Assembly (NCBI GenBank): GCA_003254905.1
Contig: QANU01087068.1
Location: 516,248-580,247, forward strand
Direction of reading: 5' to 3'
DNA: 64,000 nucleotides
DNA from: Nissolia schottii
Taxonomy: Eukaryota > Streptophyta > Magnoliopsida > Fabales > Fabaceae
Below, piece after piece: positions 27,800 to 41,282 of this stretch. The translations under genes and the position numbers were made by a program. Each line of letters opens with the position of its first letter. The first letter of the stretch is position 1. Below the pieces are notes generated by a model, which was not told the origin of the DNA, did no database searches, and was given only the letters and a program-made list of their open reading frames with translations.

Positions 27800-30700
27800 T
27801 TAAAAGCTGCTTTTAGCCTCAAAGTTGAAGAAGCCATCACTTGATGGTGATGTGCACCTTGCCTCCACAGACAGCGTTTTGACAACACCCTCACACGGGT
27901 CACCTCCGAATACTGTGCTTGATATCTTAATAGAACAGCTCTTTTTCCCTTGACAAGCCTGAAAGCGTGATAAATATATTTAGAGCCTCTAGAACTACAA
28001 CCTTAGCGTAAAAAGTAGTTTAAGAGAGTCTACAAGCCTAAGTTAGGTAAGATCACGTAGGACAATTTTAGTGCCACTTGAAAATTAGGTTTGGGTGAAC
28101 CATGCAACTATATCCCCCCTCACCCCCCCCCCCCCAAAAAAATGATATATAGGCATCGGGCATGAATAAGTATGGAGTAGCTACTGACAAATCGACTAGT
28201 GTTATCGATAGTAGATAGCTAAAAACCTGCTCTGAATACTATTAGCACCGCTATAATTGTTATAGCACCACTATAACCATTATTAATAACATAACAGTGT
28301 GCTCCATTTTCACTACACTATAGCACTATAGCATCACTATAGCCACTTTTTAAGAACACTGATCCACTAGTTACTTCCTTAATACATGGTAAACCCAAGA
28401 GCATCTTTCCAAAGAGGGGTGTACAAATTTTTTTATCAAGAAATGATAGGATGACAAATATTTGAGACAACCACACTCACAAAGGTGTGAGATCCACCAT
28501 ACCTTTGTGAGTGTGGTTGTCTAAAAATTGTCCTAAATAGTTGTCACCATACATTACTCTTTTTTATCACAATTCATAGCTAGGTACCTTGCTATGTTAA
28601 GTAAAAAGCTACTTCTTGTAGAGTTTACCTTGGAAACTATGGACACTGAACTAGGTGCATGGCAGTTCCCTCTAGAAAAACTCTGACAACTACCTCCAGG
28701 AGTTCCAAAGCTAGCAAAGGTTATGGACGAAATTATTTGTCCATCTTGGCATAGTAAGTGCATTTCAGGTTTCATATTATTTACAGAAACTTCTTCGCCA
28801 ACTAGATCTGCGTTCACCAACTTCTGCAAAGGTGGATAGTGGGACTCTGACACTTGAGCACATATTGTTCTGGCCGAGTGTAACTTGACAGAAATCCCAT
28901 AGGGATCTCCACCAGTTTCCTCCAGAATGATAAGTAAATTGTTTGATGCTCTCAACCATGATCGTGGCACATGGTACCTGGAGATTATTGACCAATAACT
29001 CAAAATTAAAGGTGCACGGTAGTACAATAATGGATGTAAAGGTGCAGCTCAACGGTTTAGCTACTTTAAAGTCCACATAATGGATGTAAAGGTGCAGATT
29101 ATTGACCAATAACTCAAGTTTTTTGTTGTAAAATGAAACCAACAGTTTTAGCTAATTTAAAGACCACATACAAGGTTTGAGTAGGCTTTCCACAATTAGT
29201 CGAACACTTGTCTGAATCGTATGCTCCACGATAATCACATACTTGTTGACATCCATCTTTAGGGGAAACTCGAGTCCAGTATCTTCCAATGTTGTTACCA
29301 TTCACCCATGCCTGACCTTTCCCCATGCTTTCCAAATCAAGAGCAACTGGATCTGTGCCATCAGGGACATCAAAATATGTCTGCTTGAATAAAGAGAGGT
29401 GGTTAGTATTACTTCTAGGTCAGTAGTAAAACAGAACTACATGCTTGGAAAAGCATGGATGCGCCATGAACAGAGAGGATATCTTGTCCAGAGTACATGA
29501 TGTATAATACTAGCAAATTTACATAAATTATTCAGGTTTAAATGCATTATCTACTGCAGGTAAGTCAATAACAATAATGACAATGATGACGATAACATTT
29601 TGTCATGGATATCTTTAGTGATAAAGCCATTCTTAGGTCTACAATCACCTAATAGCTTAAGCACTTTTGGGGAGCTTGTCCTTCTTGACGTTTATTTTGA
29701 GCCGCTTTTACCCATCGGTCAAAGGTTTAATCCTTGGTTCTGACCAGAGGGTCATCTTATGAGGGGGCATGTTAAAGTTAAAACTCATCTTGGGCCGGTC
29801 CTAGCAACTTAGCAATAATGTCAGATTTGAAATCTATAAAGGACCGACTCTACCAACTCTCCAAAAAATTTAAGCTGTTTAGCAGAAACTCATGAATGAT
29901 TTCCACACCCCCTTGCAAAGAGTTCTTAGTGCTGGAAGCATGGAAAATGTATACGCCTATTTAACCTCGTGTAAATTCCTTATTTAGAAGAATGGAAGCA
30001 TCAAAGATCAAACTAATGACTTGGTCATAAAGATTTTTGAAACCATGTCAAGGACCAACTCTCTTAGGAGCTTAAGCTATTGGATAGAGGCTCATGATGG
30101 TTTTATATTTCTAACAAAATAAATATAAATTAGCTATAAGCTATTTTCTTTCATTATTATATTTTATTATACAATAGTTCTCATAGTCATAGATATGTAC
30201 CTTGTACCATGTGAATATGGATGGAATGGCATCATGAGTCAATTCAACCCAGTCTGCATTTTCATTCTCTTCACTGTAATATTCTAAAAACTCACCCTGA
30301 AGCCCAACCTAGGATAAAAATGAGTAAACTGAAGTTAGTAATATCGAACTCTACTTACTGTATTTATTCTAACTTTACTAGTCTACTTACGAAGATCATA
30401 CAGGTGTAGGGTACTATATCTAGTAGCATTTTCCATTAGAAACTAGTTATCTAGTATTACCTTTTGCTCTAGTAAGGATCTCAAACATTATATACATACC
30501 TGGTAGGTCCATAATGATTTTGACAGATCTATATCTCCACTTTTAAATCCAGTGAGCTTGATTGTACCTCTAATCCCTCCTCCATCTTTCTCAAGGAAGG
30601 CACCATAATTCTGTAACATTGTATCAAATAGTGCAAAAAATTATGTAAAGTTAGTAATCATTATCCCTCATTTGTATTACTATGATTTTAAAATTACATT

Positions 30701-33700
30701 ATTTTCAAGAATGCAAGTGCTAAATATTCATTGGTTGGGTAAAAAAGGCATATACAAGAATGGTTAGGTGTTTATGAAAGTGTATGAAGTCTTGTACTGT
30801 CGTCAATTGATACCTACCTACCCTATACACATGCATATTCGTGTATGCAGGTGTCTAGTGATTTTAAATAATTTAAGGTTTCATAACTATCCATAAAGAT
30901 ATAGGTTTAAAATGATGGCAGGAAGTTTACCTGCAAACCCACTGTTTGAGACAACAGTGTTAAATTGTTGTACCCAGGGACAAATTGAACAGTCTGAACC
31001 ACCTTGACCCAGTGACCAACCACATTACCTTCACTTGGAAAAGACATAAAACTATGTGAATATAAAGAGAAAAGAAATTAATATTCAAATTCTTATGCTC
31101 AACAATTATAATATAATTGGAGCTTCTATTTAAAAAAATCCAGATTAAAACTCTAAAAATATAACAATTATGATATAATAGGTGCTTATATTGAGGTAAC
31201 AATGAAATGAATAACAAGAACAGAGTTCAACTAGAACTTTTCTAAATGAATAAAAACGAAAATAACAGAAACAGTAACCAAGCATTTTTCCCATTAGATA
31301 TGGCCGGTTACATTGTTCAAATGACGCCATTGTGTCGTATTGAAATAAATTACAAATAAATCACTCACTTAAAGTAAAATTGACAGTTCATAAATTAGTT
31401 CATACCAATTAAGCTTCACCGACATTGTTAATTGAAGGTCCAAGATGCATATGAAATGTAAGGAGAAGTTATGAGATCAGAAAAAGATATGCAAGCATAA
31501 TGTACGCAGTGCCCAATCAGGGAGTTAAGGAGGGGGGGAAATGCATATAAAATGTAAGTATTTGCTGTCTTGCAATGGTGCATATGAAATGTAAGCAGCA
31601 GTTGTCTTTCAACTGAGATATGCATATAAATTGCTTATTCCTTAAATTAATAGTGAAGTAGTGAAAGATTTTAAGACATCAATGTGTTTTTGATCCCCTG
31701 TAGGTATACCTATTTTTGGTTTTAGTACATGTCAAATTTTGAGCTTAGTTTGGGTTCCTATTTTTTTTTAAGTAAGTAAATTTAGTCCCTGATCTCACTA
31801 ATTTTTGAAAAATTAGAACTTCCATTAAATTTAAGGAATATACAAATAAGAAACATGCCCATTATATTCACATATAGTGCTATAAGATAAATTACCTATA
31901 AGTTGGCCATTGACGAATACACGTAATATGTCACGGATAGCATCTATAGTAAGTTTTGGATTTGCATCATTTTTCTTCCAAAACAAGACGTCCCCATCTG
32001 AAACATATATTCTGCATTTTAAATAGAATAGCAATTAGAAAGCATAAAATAAATACATAAAACAATATTTGGGGAAAAATTCAATGCATTTTCATGCAAT
32101 TGAAAGCATAGTTTTTTTCTAGGGAATAACTTTGGCAGATATACAGAGCAAATGGCAGAGAGCCCTTTGGTTTTGGCGTCTTTTATGTATCTCACATCTT
32201 TTCTTTAGTTTAGGTATGCAGGATATCTTTTTCTCTCCCATCTTTCCTTGTATAATGAGCTTTCTTTTGGGATAAAAATCTTGTAAGATATAAAATCATT
32301 CATATGCCAGTTTCACTGTACAAGCTTTTAGGAAAGTTAGCCCTTGAAATGGTAGCATGGCTACAATGACTAAATAGTTCGGAATTTATCCTTACCCCAA
32401 TGTACAACACATTCTAATAAAAACGTTTAATTGAAGTGAAGGTGGAGTATGCTTGTATGTTGTCCATGCTTCAAACCCAAAAGGTTTTTGCTTGAGGGAG
32501 TGCTTTAAATATAAAACTATCTACAAGTGTTCACCTAAAAGCTTAAACCTTTAGGAAAGTTGTCCCTGACACCTCCTCTAATGAATTCTTCTATCTAAAA
32601 GAAGACAGGTAACAAGTAAAGCTACGTATTACATGCCACATATGTCTGGAACTAAGAGTAAAACAAGCAACATAGTATCTTCTGTAAAGCATATAATACC
32701 ACGGCAGAATAATCGGGTGCTTAATTACCTGGTTGAATACCATAGATAGTCAGATTGATCCTTTGTGACATTTAAGTGCTCCCATATACCTTGTACAGTG
32801 AAAGTGCTCTTACTCCAAACACTGATTGGCTCTTTCACAGTCATCCAAGAGTTTGAGCTGTGAGAAATGTCATTTTGGTGCATCAATTGCTGGGCTGGGA
32901 AAGAACTTGAGACAAGTGGCAAATCAAACTCGAATAGTTTAACTGAAGTTTGTGCTCCAATCTGTACAAATTTTAAAAAAAATGTTTCACAACCCAGAGA
33001 TAATACGAACATTCCTCTAATAAGTTTAATAATGGCATTTTAAAACATGTATAACTTACAAAAAGAGTACTTGAGATGACAAGGATTTCATTCAAACATT
33101 CCAAAGTACAACAAAAAAGCAAAAAGGTGAAACTAAAATTTATAATACCAATAGTTCTGTCAAATCACTATAATTCCCTGGACCAGTCTTGATGATTAGC
33201 CTTCATGGTTTTGGTAGTTGTAAACTCCCCATTTTTTCTGACAAGGCTTCTTCCGCACAAAGACTTGATTGGAGATGAGATTGTATTTGGCTTTTGTATG
33301 TTGTAAAGCACATGGTCTTTTTAATGTGGTTTAACTAAGATTTGTTGAGGGATTGGATAGTGTTGCTCTGTTGATTTTAACTTTTTTCTTTCTTGTTCTC
33401 TATTTCTTTTGTTTAAGAGGGTTCCTTATCCTGCCTAACTTTTTCTCTTTGTATTAAATTGCTTCTCTTATCCTAGAAAAAACTTAGTTGCAATTATATA
33501 AACAGTTTTAGTTGCAATTATATAAACAGTTTGTGTAGAAAGCGATTTTAATCATCCAACCGTTCAACTTAACAAATTATTATGTAGATCTTGGGTATCA
33601 AATTTGGAAATTCTACACAAGAATTATATAATCAAGGGGTTGATACTTCAGTTTCTTTCAAAAGGTTGTCATAAACCAATTTTAAGACAACATATGAAGT

Positions 33701-36700
33701 AGAGCTGGAAAACAATGCTGGACTAACTAGAAATTTTATGAATGATGAAAACCTTCCAATTTAAGGGTGGATTTTCAGAAAAATTCATAATACAAAAGGC
33801 TATGCATTGATATAAATTTATTTTGATATACACTGGTATATATGAATGACCAATAGGTAAACTAATGTATGAGTAGGTGAGACACAAGTTGATATCATGC
33901 CAAATTTTTTAGAGCCTAAGGGTTATCCCGAACAAACCTTGGCTGTATTGAAAACTGTATTCCTGCAATCTGGCAAAATACTCACAGACCATGGTGGTAT
34001 TGTGTATTTTTTACCATGGAAAGTCACAGTAGCCGCTTTTCGTTCATCAATGTTGGCAAGAAATGCAGAGCATATGCCAGGAAATTCAGACAGAGTCAAG
34101 TTCAGTCCTTCAGGGTGAACATCTGCTTGGTACACATGTGCCTGAAGTTGATAAGAAAATTAATTTTAAAAATAATTGAATGTGGCTTTGGAAATAGTGG
34201 GAGTTAATGTTCATTGTGAATACTAGGATCATAGCAAGTAGCTCTATTCCTAATTATTTTCCAAGCAATGTAAGATGCATCCATTCTTGTATGTATATAC
34301 ATATCAGCTAGCTGGGTGCAAATCACACAATCAATTCTCAAATGATCCAGTTAGTATAATAATTTATAACTTAAACTTTAAAGAGAGTTGATCCCTAATA
34401 AGGTATCAAAGCCTATATAACCAAGCAGTCAAAAGTTCGATCCTCTTTGCCACTACAAATTGAATTTCAGCACAAGGTAAACGCGCAATGTTCATGCATC
34501 ATATGTAGAGGGTTCTAGCCCGAGACAGTGTGTTAAATATATAAAACCATTCATGATTCTTCACCTAACAGCTTAAGTTTTTAGAAGAGTTAGTACAGTG
34601 AAAATCAAAAAAATATGAAATTAATCAACCACAATGCTTGAAATTCTATAAAATAAACTATTTCAGGCTTGGTTCAAACCTCCTGCTTTGGACCCAATTT
34701 TATATATGTTGGTACATCAGCGGCCACTAGAGCAGGCTCACAAAGCTTTAAAGCAGCATGTAAATCTTTCAAGTGACCCCATTTTGGCTCGCTCAGAAGA
34801 CCTAGACAAATAAGGTTCATCAACTCATTGTCATCAACCATGTCAACAGCTGTATGAATCCCAAGATTAGATACCATCGGAACAGCTCAGAGTCTTATTC
34901 TTCTACATACCATACTCATCAATAGGAGCATCATAATCATAACTTGTAATTTGCAAGGGTCCCCCTGCAGTGCGACCAAAATTCGTACCGCCAAAAAACT
35001 GTAATATAAAAGGCTGGTCAAGATGCTGGTTGCAGGAACTCATCCACAAAAACCAAAATTTATATTCAATATATGATAAAACCTATATAAACATATTACA
35101 TTCATCATAAATAAATCAAAAGGTGGTGAAAGAAAAGTAACATAGCACATTAGCTTGAGACAAAGAATAAGCTTGAGACAAAAACCCCAAGGGAAGTAGA
35201 AAAGCAGAATCATGAGATGACAAAGAATAAAAGGTGGTAAAAGAACAGCAACATAGTAAAGCCCTCCAATACAATTATTTTGGACAGAATCCTCCATTGG
35301 ATAACCATTAGCCTAGCACATTAAATAAGCCAGATGTGAAATTTTAGTCAAACTATAAAAGAAAATCCATCTACTATAATACCATATAATAATTTTGAAA
35401 GCTTCCTCCACGTTGGAAAAAGCGTGCAACCGCAAATGCAAGGTCTTCAACAGGTCTATGAGGCAATCTTCCACCCCATTCTGTATACCTTCAAAAAGTC
35501 AGTTGGAAATAATCACTATATTCATCACCATACAACCAAATACTTATTAAGATGTCAAAACAGTTCTTGCTACCTGAAAGGCTTTGAACAGCTTACATAA
35601 TATGGATTCTTAAACTTATTCATAGAGCTCCAACCAGTCAAACAGCCAATTGTGACATGGTTGAAGGGAATTTGGAGCATTTTGGGTTGTGTATTAAAAA
35701 TGGAGAACACCGGCCACTATTGCAGCACTCCATGACAGTAATGATGTCTTCTATGAGCATCCTGAAGCAATCAAGCTCTACTCGGCTATGCTGCAATAGT
35801 GGCCGCTACAGCAACTATTGACAACCCTGATAGAAGGTAATTCCCTGAAGGATGTGATCATACCATCCATCCCAGTTCTCTGTCCACATAATTGGTTTGT
35901 TAGGAGAGTTTGGTTTGAATCCATCACAGTAGTATGCATTGCATGTATTGATCTGTGAACAGCAATACAATCTATGAATATGAACAAGAATAATCAACAG
36001 GAAAATTACAAAAAAAGATGAACGAATTCTTGGTAACGATATTTACAATTAGAAACAATTAAGTACTCAGATGGTTAATGATATTCAAAAAGTAGCAAAT
36101 GAATTTTAATGTAATTAACCACTAGAATTGGTAGTTATTTCTTAACTGGAAATATTTAAACTAAGAATCCTTTTTGTTACTTTTCCACAATCAGTAAGAG
36201 AGACCTGAACATTTACTGTTATTTTAATTAAGCATAGGTGTTGCTACCACAAATCTTTTCAATAATGAAAGGTATATAATTTACAATATTGTATGGAGCA
36301 TCAGTTTGCCTGCACATGACCCATGGAACACCAGCACCAAGACTTAGAGCCATTCTAGCCGCCCATTTGACATACTCTTTACCTCCTTGGCCATAGGAGC
36401 CCTCAATGTTCCCATATTCATTCTCAATCTGCCAAAATACCGTCAAATGTCTTGTTAAACTTTGCATTCTACAAAGGGAAGCATCAAATTCAACACTTGC
36501 ATGTGGTAGTTCCAAGATAAGAGAATAAAGCATCATCACCAATTATCTAATGTAAAATACTATGGTGTCTGCTCATAAGCTGGAAAGCTAATTAACTTGT
36601 AACTCGGGTTTTATAATCAGAATACAGAAGTGAAGAATATATCAGATGTGGGAATTATCACTCGCCTTTACCAACCATGCAGCATGCTACATATACATGT

Positions 36701-39700
36701 CACCTATTTAGGTTATTCCAACAGAAACTGGAGTAAGAAATTCGATGAGAAAAAATTTCAAAGTTAAATCCATGATCTGGTAAAAGGAGACCAATCTCAC
36801 AAAAAATAACACTTGCCCAATTAAAGAGACTTAAGCATAGTAAGGTAAAACAAGAATCTATAAACAATTGTAACTTTTACTGCCAACCAGCAGGACAATG
36901 AATATCCCTCAAATTATAAAAAATAAAATCAAATATGCATATACTCTCTTCCAACCTGCAACAGAATTATAGGACCACCTTGCCAGGAAAACAGCATTTC
37001 ATCTCTCATTAGATTCACCACCTTGGATACAAACCGCTCCATCTCTGCCTAAGTATTAAAAGAAGAAGGAAAAAAAGCTAATTAAAACCATGATTAAGGC
37101 AATTATTTTTAAGTCCAAAGACAGCAGTGAATATAAAATTAGGGTGCTAAAAAGGCACTATTCAGTGAAATTCGTAAAAGTAAAGGGCAGTTTATCATAT
37201 TTTATTGCAGTGTATTGTGTGGCATGATATATTGATTTGTTTTTTATCTAGAAAATGATAAATTGATTTCTTTTCAATTTTAGGCTTTGTCTTGTAATTT
37301 CAATTGGGTATATAACATCAATAATAATCATTGAAATTATGACCAAAAGATATGTAAAAAAATATTAACTGTTACTCCTAACTTACTCAAAAACAAAGAA
37401 CTACCTATACAATCAAACATGACTACTTAAGGGTGTGCATGCGCACGTGTGTGTTTTTGAAAATTTGAGGATGATATTGTCCTAGTGAAAGAGTAGAGAG
37501 AGGGAATAAAGAAGCTTTACAATCGCATTTCCAGTTATGTACAAGTAAAATGGATTATATAGAATGTAAGTTTAGCAACGTCTGAGCCAGTGCTGGCCAC
37601 GTGAAAATTGGGGATTTTAGTATGCCATAAGTCACATGGTTTAGATGTCTTGAAACTAACATACAAAATGATGGAGAGATTGCAAGAGATATTAGAGCAT
37701 AAACAATCTCAAGGAGCTGAAGAAAATGAATAACAGTTAGCTTGATAGCGTGGTCAATTTTGAACTTTGCCCCAAGGAGAACTCCAATGTTAGTCTGGAA
37801 TGAACTAGTTAGTTTAGTAAAACCTCAAATTTAACTTCTCTATCTTCTCACATCAATCAATCAATCATATCTCTCAGTGGATCCACAACATGAGCACCGT
37901 ATCCTGTTATGATGGAGCTAGGATTTAAGGCTACTGACAGCACAGATAAACCCCCCACCATCCATACTCAATATCTATCAATTGTATGGGGATTTCAGAT
38001 AAGCCCCGCCTCTACCAGCATAAACATTGAAGTACAACACAGTCGCATGCACTTGTCTAGTCATGTGTAGTCCAGAACTGAGAACAATGAATAAACTGAA
38101 GAATAGATAGAATAATCTCAAATGCAAAAGATGAAACAGGACAAAAGAAAAAAGGAAAGAAAAAAAAAAGTTGCAGATCTGCCCAGGTAAAAAAAAAAAA
38201 AACCAAGAGTGCAATGGCAAATATTGAAAAAGCATTCTACCTTGAAAGGTTCATTGTCTGTTCGAAATACAATACCAGGGATATCGCGCAACCACACAGG
38301 AAAACCCCTGCAACCATAGCACATAAATCAAGGAAAATTTTGTCTATTTTATTTTATTTATTTTTTCTATAGAAAAGTTAAGTATATTGAGGAGAAGTAG
38401 CCTGAGGACAAGGTACCCTTGAGAGCCAAAAAACTAAACAATTAAAGCACAAGCAAAACCAAATAAACAGACGAAATAAGAAGTGCAGCAGGCATGCCAA
38501 ATCCCTTTTCATATTTTGACAACTGTTTAACGGCCTCAACAGATAACAGATGGATTGCATCTAGACAGAGATGCTGAAAAACAGGGCCGTGTCCAAATAG
38601 AGAAACAAGACAGACCTCAAAGTACTGATCACAAATAAAAGCCTATAATTTATACTTTCATCGAACTAACAATAATATTAACAGGTTTGTATAAAGTTAG
38701 TGCATATTTTGTGTCAATGCAGAAATCACTGACTTCAGATTTTTTATGCTTACCAAAATAACTTCGTTCAGAGTCAAATCAGTTGATCCTTTCTTTCAAA
38801 ATCAACAAAAAATTTATCATTGATTTTCATGATTCAAATAAATTTATAGCCGACCATTACAGAAGTGGAGTTAAAACTTAAACACAGTTTCAAACCTAAA
38901 AAAAAAAGGTGTGAAACATCTACAACAGTTAAGGTACAATTTTTAGAATTCATTGTTTCAGATGCAATGATATGATAGTTCAACTTGATGCAGATTCATT
39001 TCATTCTAGTTTCCACAAATTCAGAATTATCCGAGTTTTATATTATTAACACTTCTTTCCAGAAAAACTTTACAGTCTAGAACCAAAAAGTTGACTAGTT
39101 TTCAATTCAACAAATATGAATCAACAAAAACAATGAAAAACAATAAAATGACATTCTTTTCTGTGCAAAGAAATTATTACTGGAGTAGAAACGTAGCAAA
39201 AATGACTTTCAACTGGATATGAATGTAAAAATCCTAGAAAACAGCATGAACAAATCCATGGTAACTGCCCAACGAAGGCTTTTCCTTGTTTTGAAGCATG
39301 ATTAATTGATTATCGTGTAATGAATGCATTCAGATGGACATTTTAGAATAACAAAAAAAAAATGGTAAGATTATAGTGGGAAAAGGGTGAGACCCAAAGT
39401 TCCACTCTGCACAAGCATAGGGGCCTATACGGAGGAAGAAGTAGAGTCCTTTGGATGCAACTAGCTTCGCAAACTTCACAAGATCATATCTCCCTTCAAA
39501 ATTATACTGCACAAGTGCAAGCACAATAAACAGATAAATAAAATAGTATTCTTGGATTAATAAATAAACAATAAATATACAGTTAATTACACAAAGGGGA
39601 ATATAATTTTGCACCTGTCCTCTCACTGGTTCATGCCCATTCCAGAACACATAAGTTTCAATTACATCTGCCCCACCTTCCTTGCTCTTTGCAATCAGAT

Positions 39701-40413
39701 CAGGCCACATCTAAAAAAAATGTATATATTGCAAAATGCATTAGGTAACAAACATAATTTGAAAAATCAACATTACCAGTTGAATATCACTCTTTCATAT
39801 CCTATTCAATTGAGCAGTGTGCTATTAGCCACTGCTCCCATTGTAGCAGAAAAATGGCTGGCTGAAGGTATCTTGGACTAATGATAAAAACGGCTATAAC
39901 TTTTTCAGTTCAGTAGGTTAGAAACATTTTTTGTTAACAAGTCCTGATAATTAGGTTCAATAATTCAATTCTTCGGTATATTTTTCTTTAAACATATCTT
40001 TAATTTTCAGCAGCCATATTCGGTGACCATACTTGAGTGAGAGTGATTAATGGGAGTTGACTTTGTTTCAGAATAATTTTCTAGGTCTAGCCATTGTTAT
40101 TATTATATTATTGTTGATGACCTTGAAGTTCTCAAACCACTGCACATAGTATTTTGCAGAAAAAACAATCAAACACTGTATTAGTGAATTTTGGGGGAAG
40201 GGGGGAGAGGGAGTGGAGGACCACCTCGGGAGTGGCGCGTGGGTAGTGAATTCCGGCGGAGACGAGGAAGCGGCGGTTGCCGTCGAGGAGGAGAGCCCTG
40301 TGATCGTAGCTGACGTTGAAGGGCTTGAAGTATTGCTCTGCCTCAGTCACGACGCAAATACAAAACCACACAAACACCACCACCGCCGTTCCTTTGGAAT
40401 TCCACCTTACCAT
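27800..40413 (-). CDS. BGAL9: Beta-galactosidase, BGAL9-like (GH35)
   Basis: Secreted cell-wall enzyme that removes beta-galactosyl residues. Exons in transcription order are 40413-40225, 39710-39615, 39506-39394, 38307-38241, 37048-36956, 36428-36285, 35952-35864, 35488-35383, 34998-34911, 34801-34680, 34141-33938, 32961-32729, 32011-31896, 31028-30931, 30610-30500, 30308-30201, 29380-29172, 28977-28629 and 27958-27800. They join to 897 residues with no stop. The start [14 protein letters not shown] gives a signal peptide. An upstream in-frame ATG at 40473 is possible but has a weaker context. GH35 signatures include [15 protein letters not shown] (acid/base Glu near 190) and WTENWDGW (nucleophile Glu near 259). 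A SUEL/galactose-binding lectin domain closes the protein (about residues 815-892). The words [14 protein letters not shown] and [13 protein letters not shown] are typical of the BGAL9 class. Confidence 0.95.
28445..28545. mobile_element. Short MITE-like hairpin in BGAL9 intron 18
   Basis: Two perfect 21-bp complementary arms (28466-28486 and 28501-28521) flank a 14-base loop. Imperfect pairing continues outward on both sides to roughly 28445 and 28545. It resembles a compact foldback MITE. Confidence 0.75.
29640..30100. repeat. Dispersed AGCTTAAG-type repeat in a BGAL9 intron
   Basis: Three related pieces (about 29653, 29870 and 30058) share a core built around AGCTTAAG or its variants, followed by AGAGTTGG-like sequence in either orientation. 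Similar pieces recur at about 32545-32580 and 34555-34600 in other introns of the same gene. The element type is not identified. Confidence 0.5.
33484..33533 (+). repeat. Tandem duplication of about 25 bp in a BGAL9 intron
   Basis: A unit starting TTAGTTGCAATTATATAAAC is present twice, back to back. Confidence 0.85.
34385..34600. repeat. Dispersed repeat piece in a BGAL9 intron
   Basis: Contains GGTATCAAAGCC and, further on, an AACAGCTTAAG core. It is related to the pieces at 29640-30100 and 32545-32580. It may be debris of an LTR or other retroelement. Confidence 0.4.
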
Positions 40414-40834
40414 CTTCATCAATTCTTTCAATTTCAAGCCAGAAGCAGATGAGAGATTAAAGAGGGAGAACAAGAAAACAGAGAGTGACGGTAACTACAA
40501 GCGAGTGTGTGAGAGGTGGGATGGGGAGCCCCGGTACCCTCTATTCACATCCTTGCTGGTTTGCGTGCGTGGCAACCAGTCTTTCACGACACTTCATCTC
40601 TCCTTCTCTCTCCTATTGTATTTCTATTTTTTGGTGCGCACGTGTGCATAGTCAATATCAATAATTAATTTGTTTGTAATTCGAAATTGATTTCAGTTAA
40701 AGTGATAAGTTTGTGATCATAAAATATTTATCCATTCTCAAATATCGAATCACTGATCTCAAAGAAGGAGATAAAGTACTACACTTCCAGTCAACTTTAA
40801 TATAATAAAATAAGCGACAAGAATATTAATAGTG
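40414..40834. promoter_or_regulatory. BGAL9 leader and truncated promoter interval
   Basis: Only about 420 bp separate the BGAL9 ATG from the 5' LTR of a copia element. A CT-rich stretch near 40595-40620 (+ strand) and a palindromic motif at 40554-40579 lie here. No TATA box was assigned. Confidence 0.4.
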
Positions 40835-41050
40835 TGTAACACTTTTAACTTAAGTTACAAGTTAGTTATGAGGTAGTTAGAAGAGTTTGTAATTAGTTAT
40901 GGGAGTTAGGTAGTTAGTTATGACAAGTTGCTTCACACACAAGCAACCACACTTGTATATAACAAGGCTCTTGCCTTATGCAATAACAACTTCAGTTTTT
41001 CCCTTTCTGGTTTCTGCTTCTCTGATTATATTTTCTCTCATCTTCCAACA
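40835..41050 (+). repeat. Left LTR of copia element 1
   Basis: 216 bp, TGTAACAC to TTCCAACA. A TATATAA box lies near 40955, as in plant LTR promoters. Confidence 0.92.
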
Positions 41051-41282
41051 TAGTATCATTTGCCATACTCTTCCGCATCTTTTTCGTCTTCCTTCTTGAA
41101 TCGTTCCTCTTCCTCCATTGTTGAATCTTTTCTGCAAATCAACACCACGACTTTCAAGCACTCCTGCAAATTTTATGATTCTGCAGAAATTCGTCCACAT
41201 CACTCGAGAATTTTCTTTGTGATTTCTTGAGACTCTACATCGTGGTTGCAGGTTCCTTTGTGATTTCAATTCTGTTTCCATG

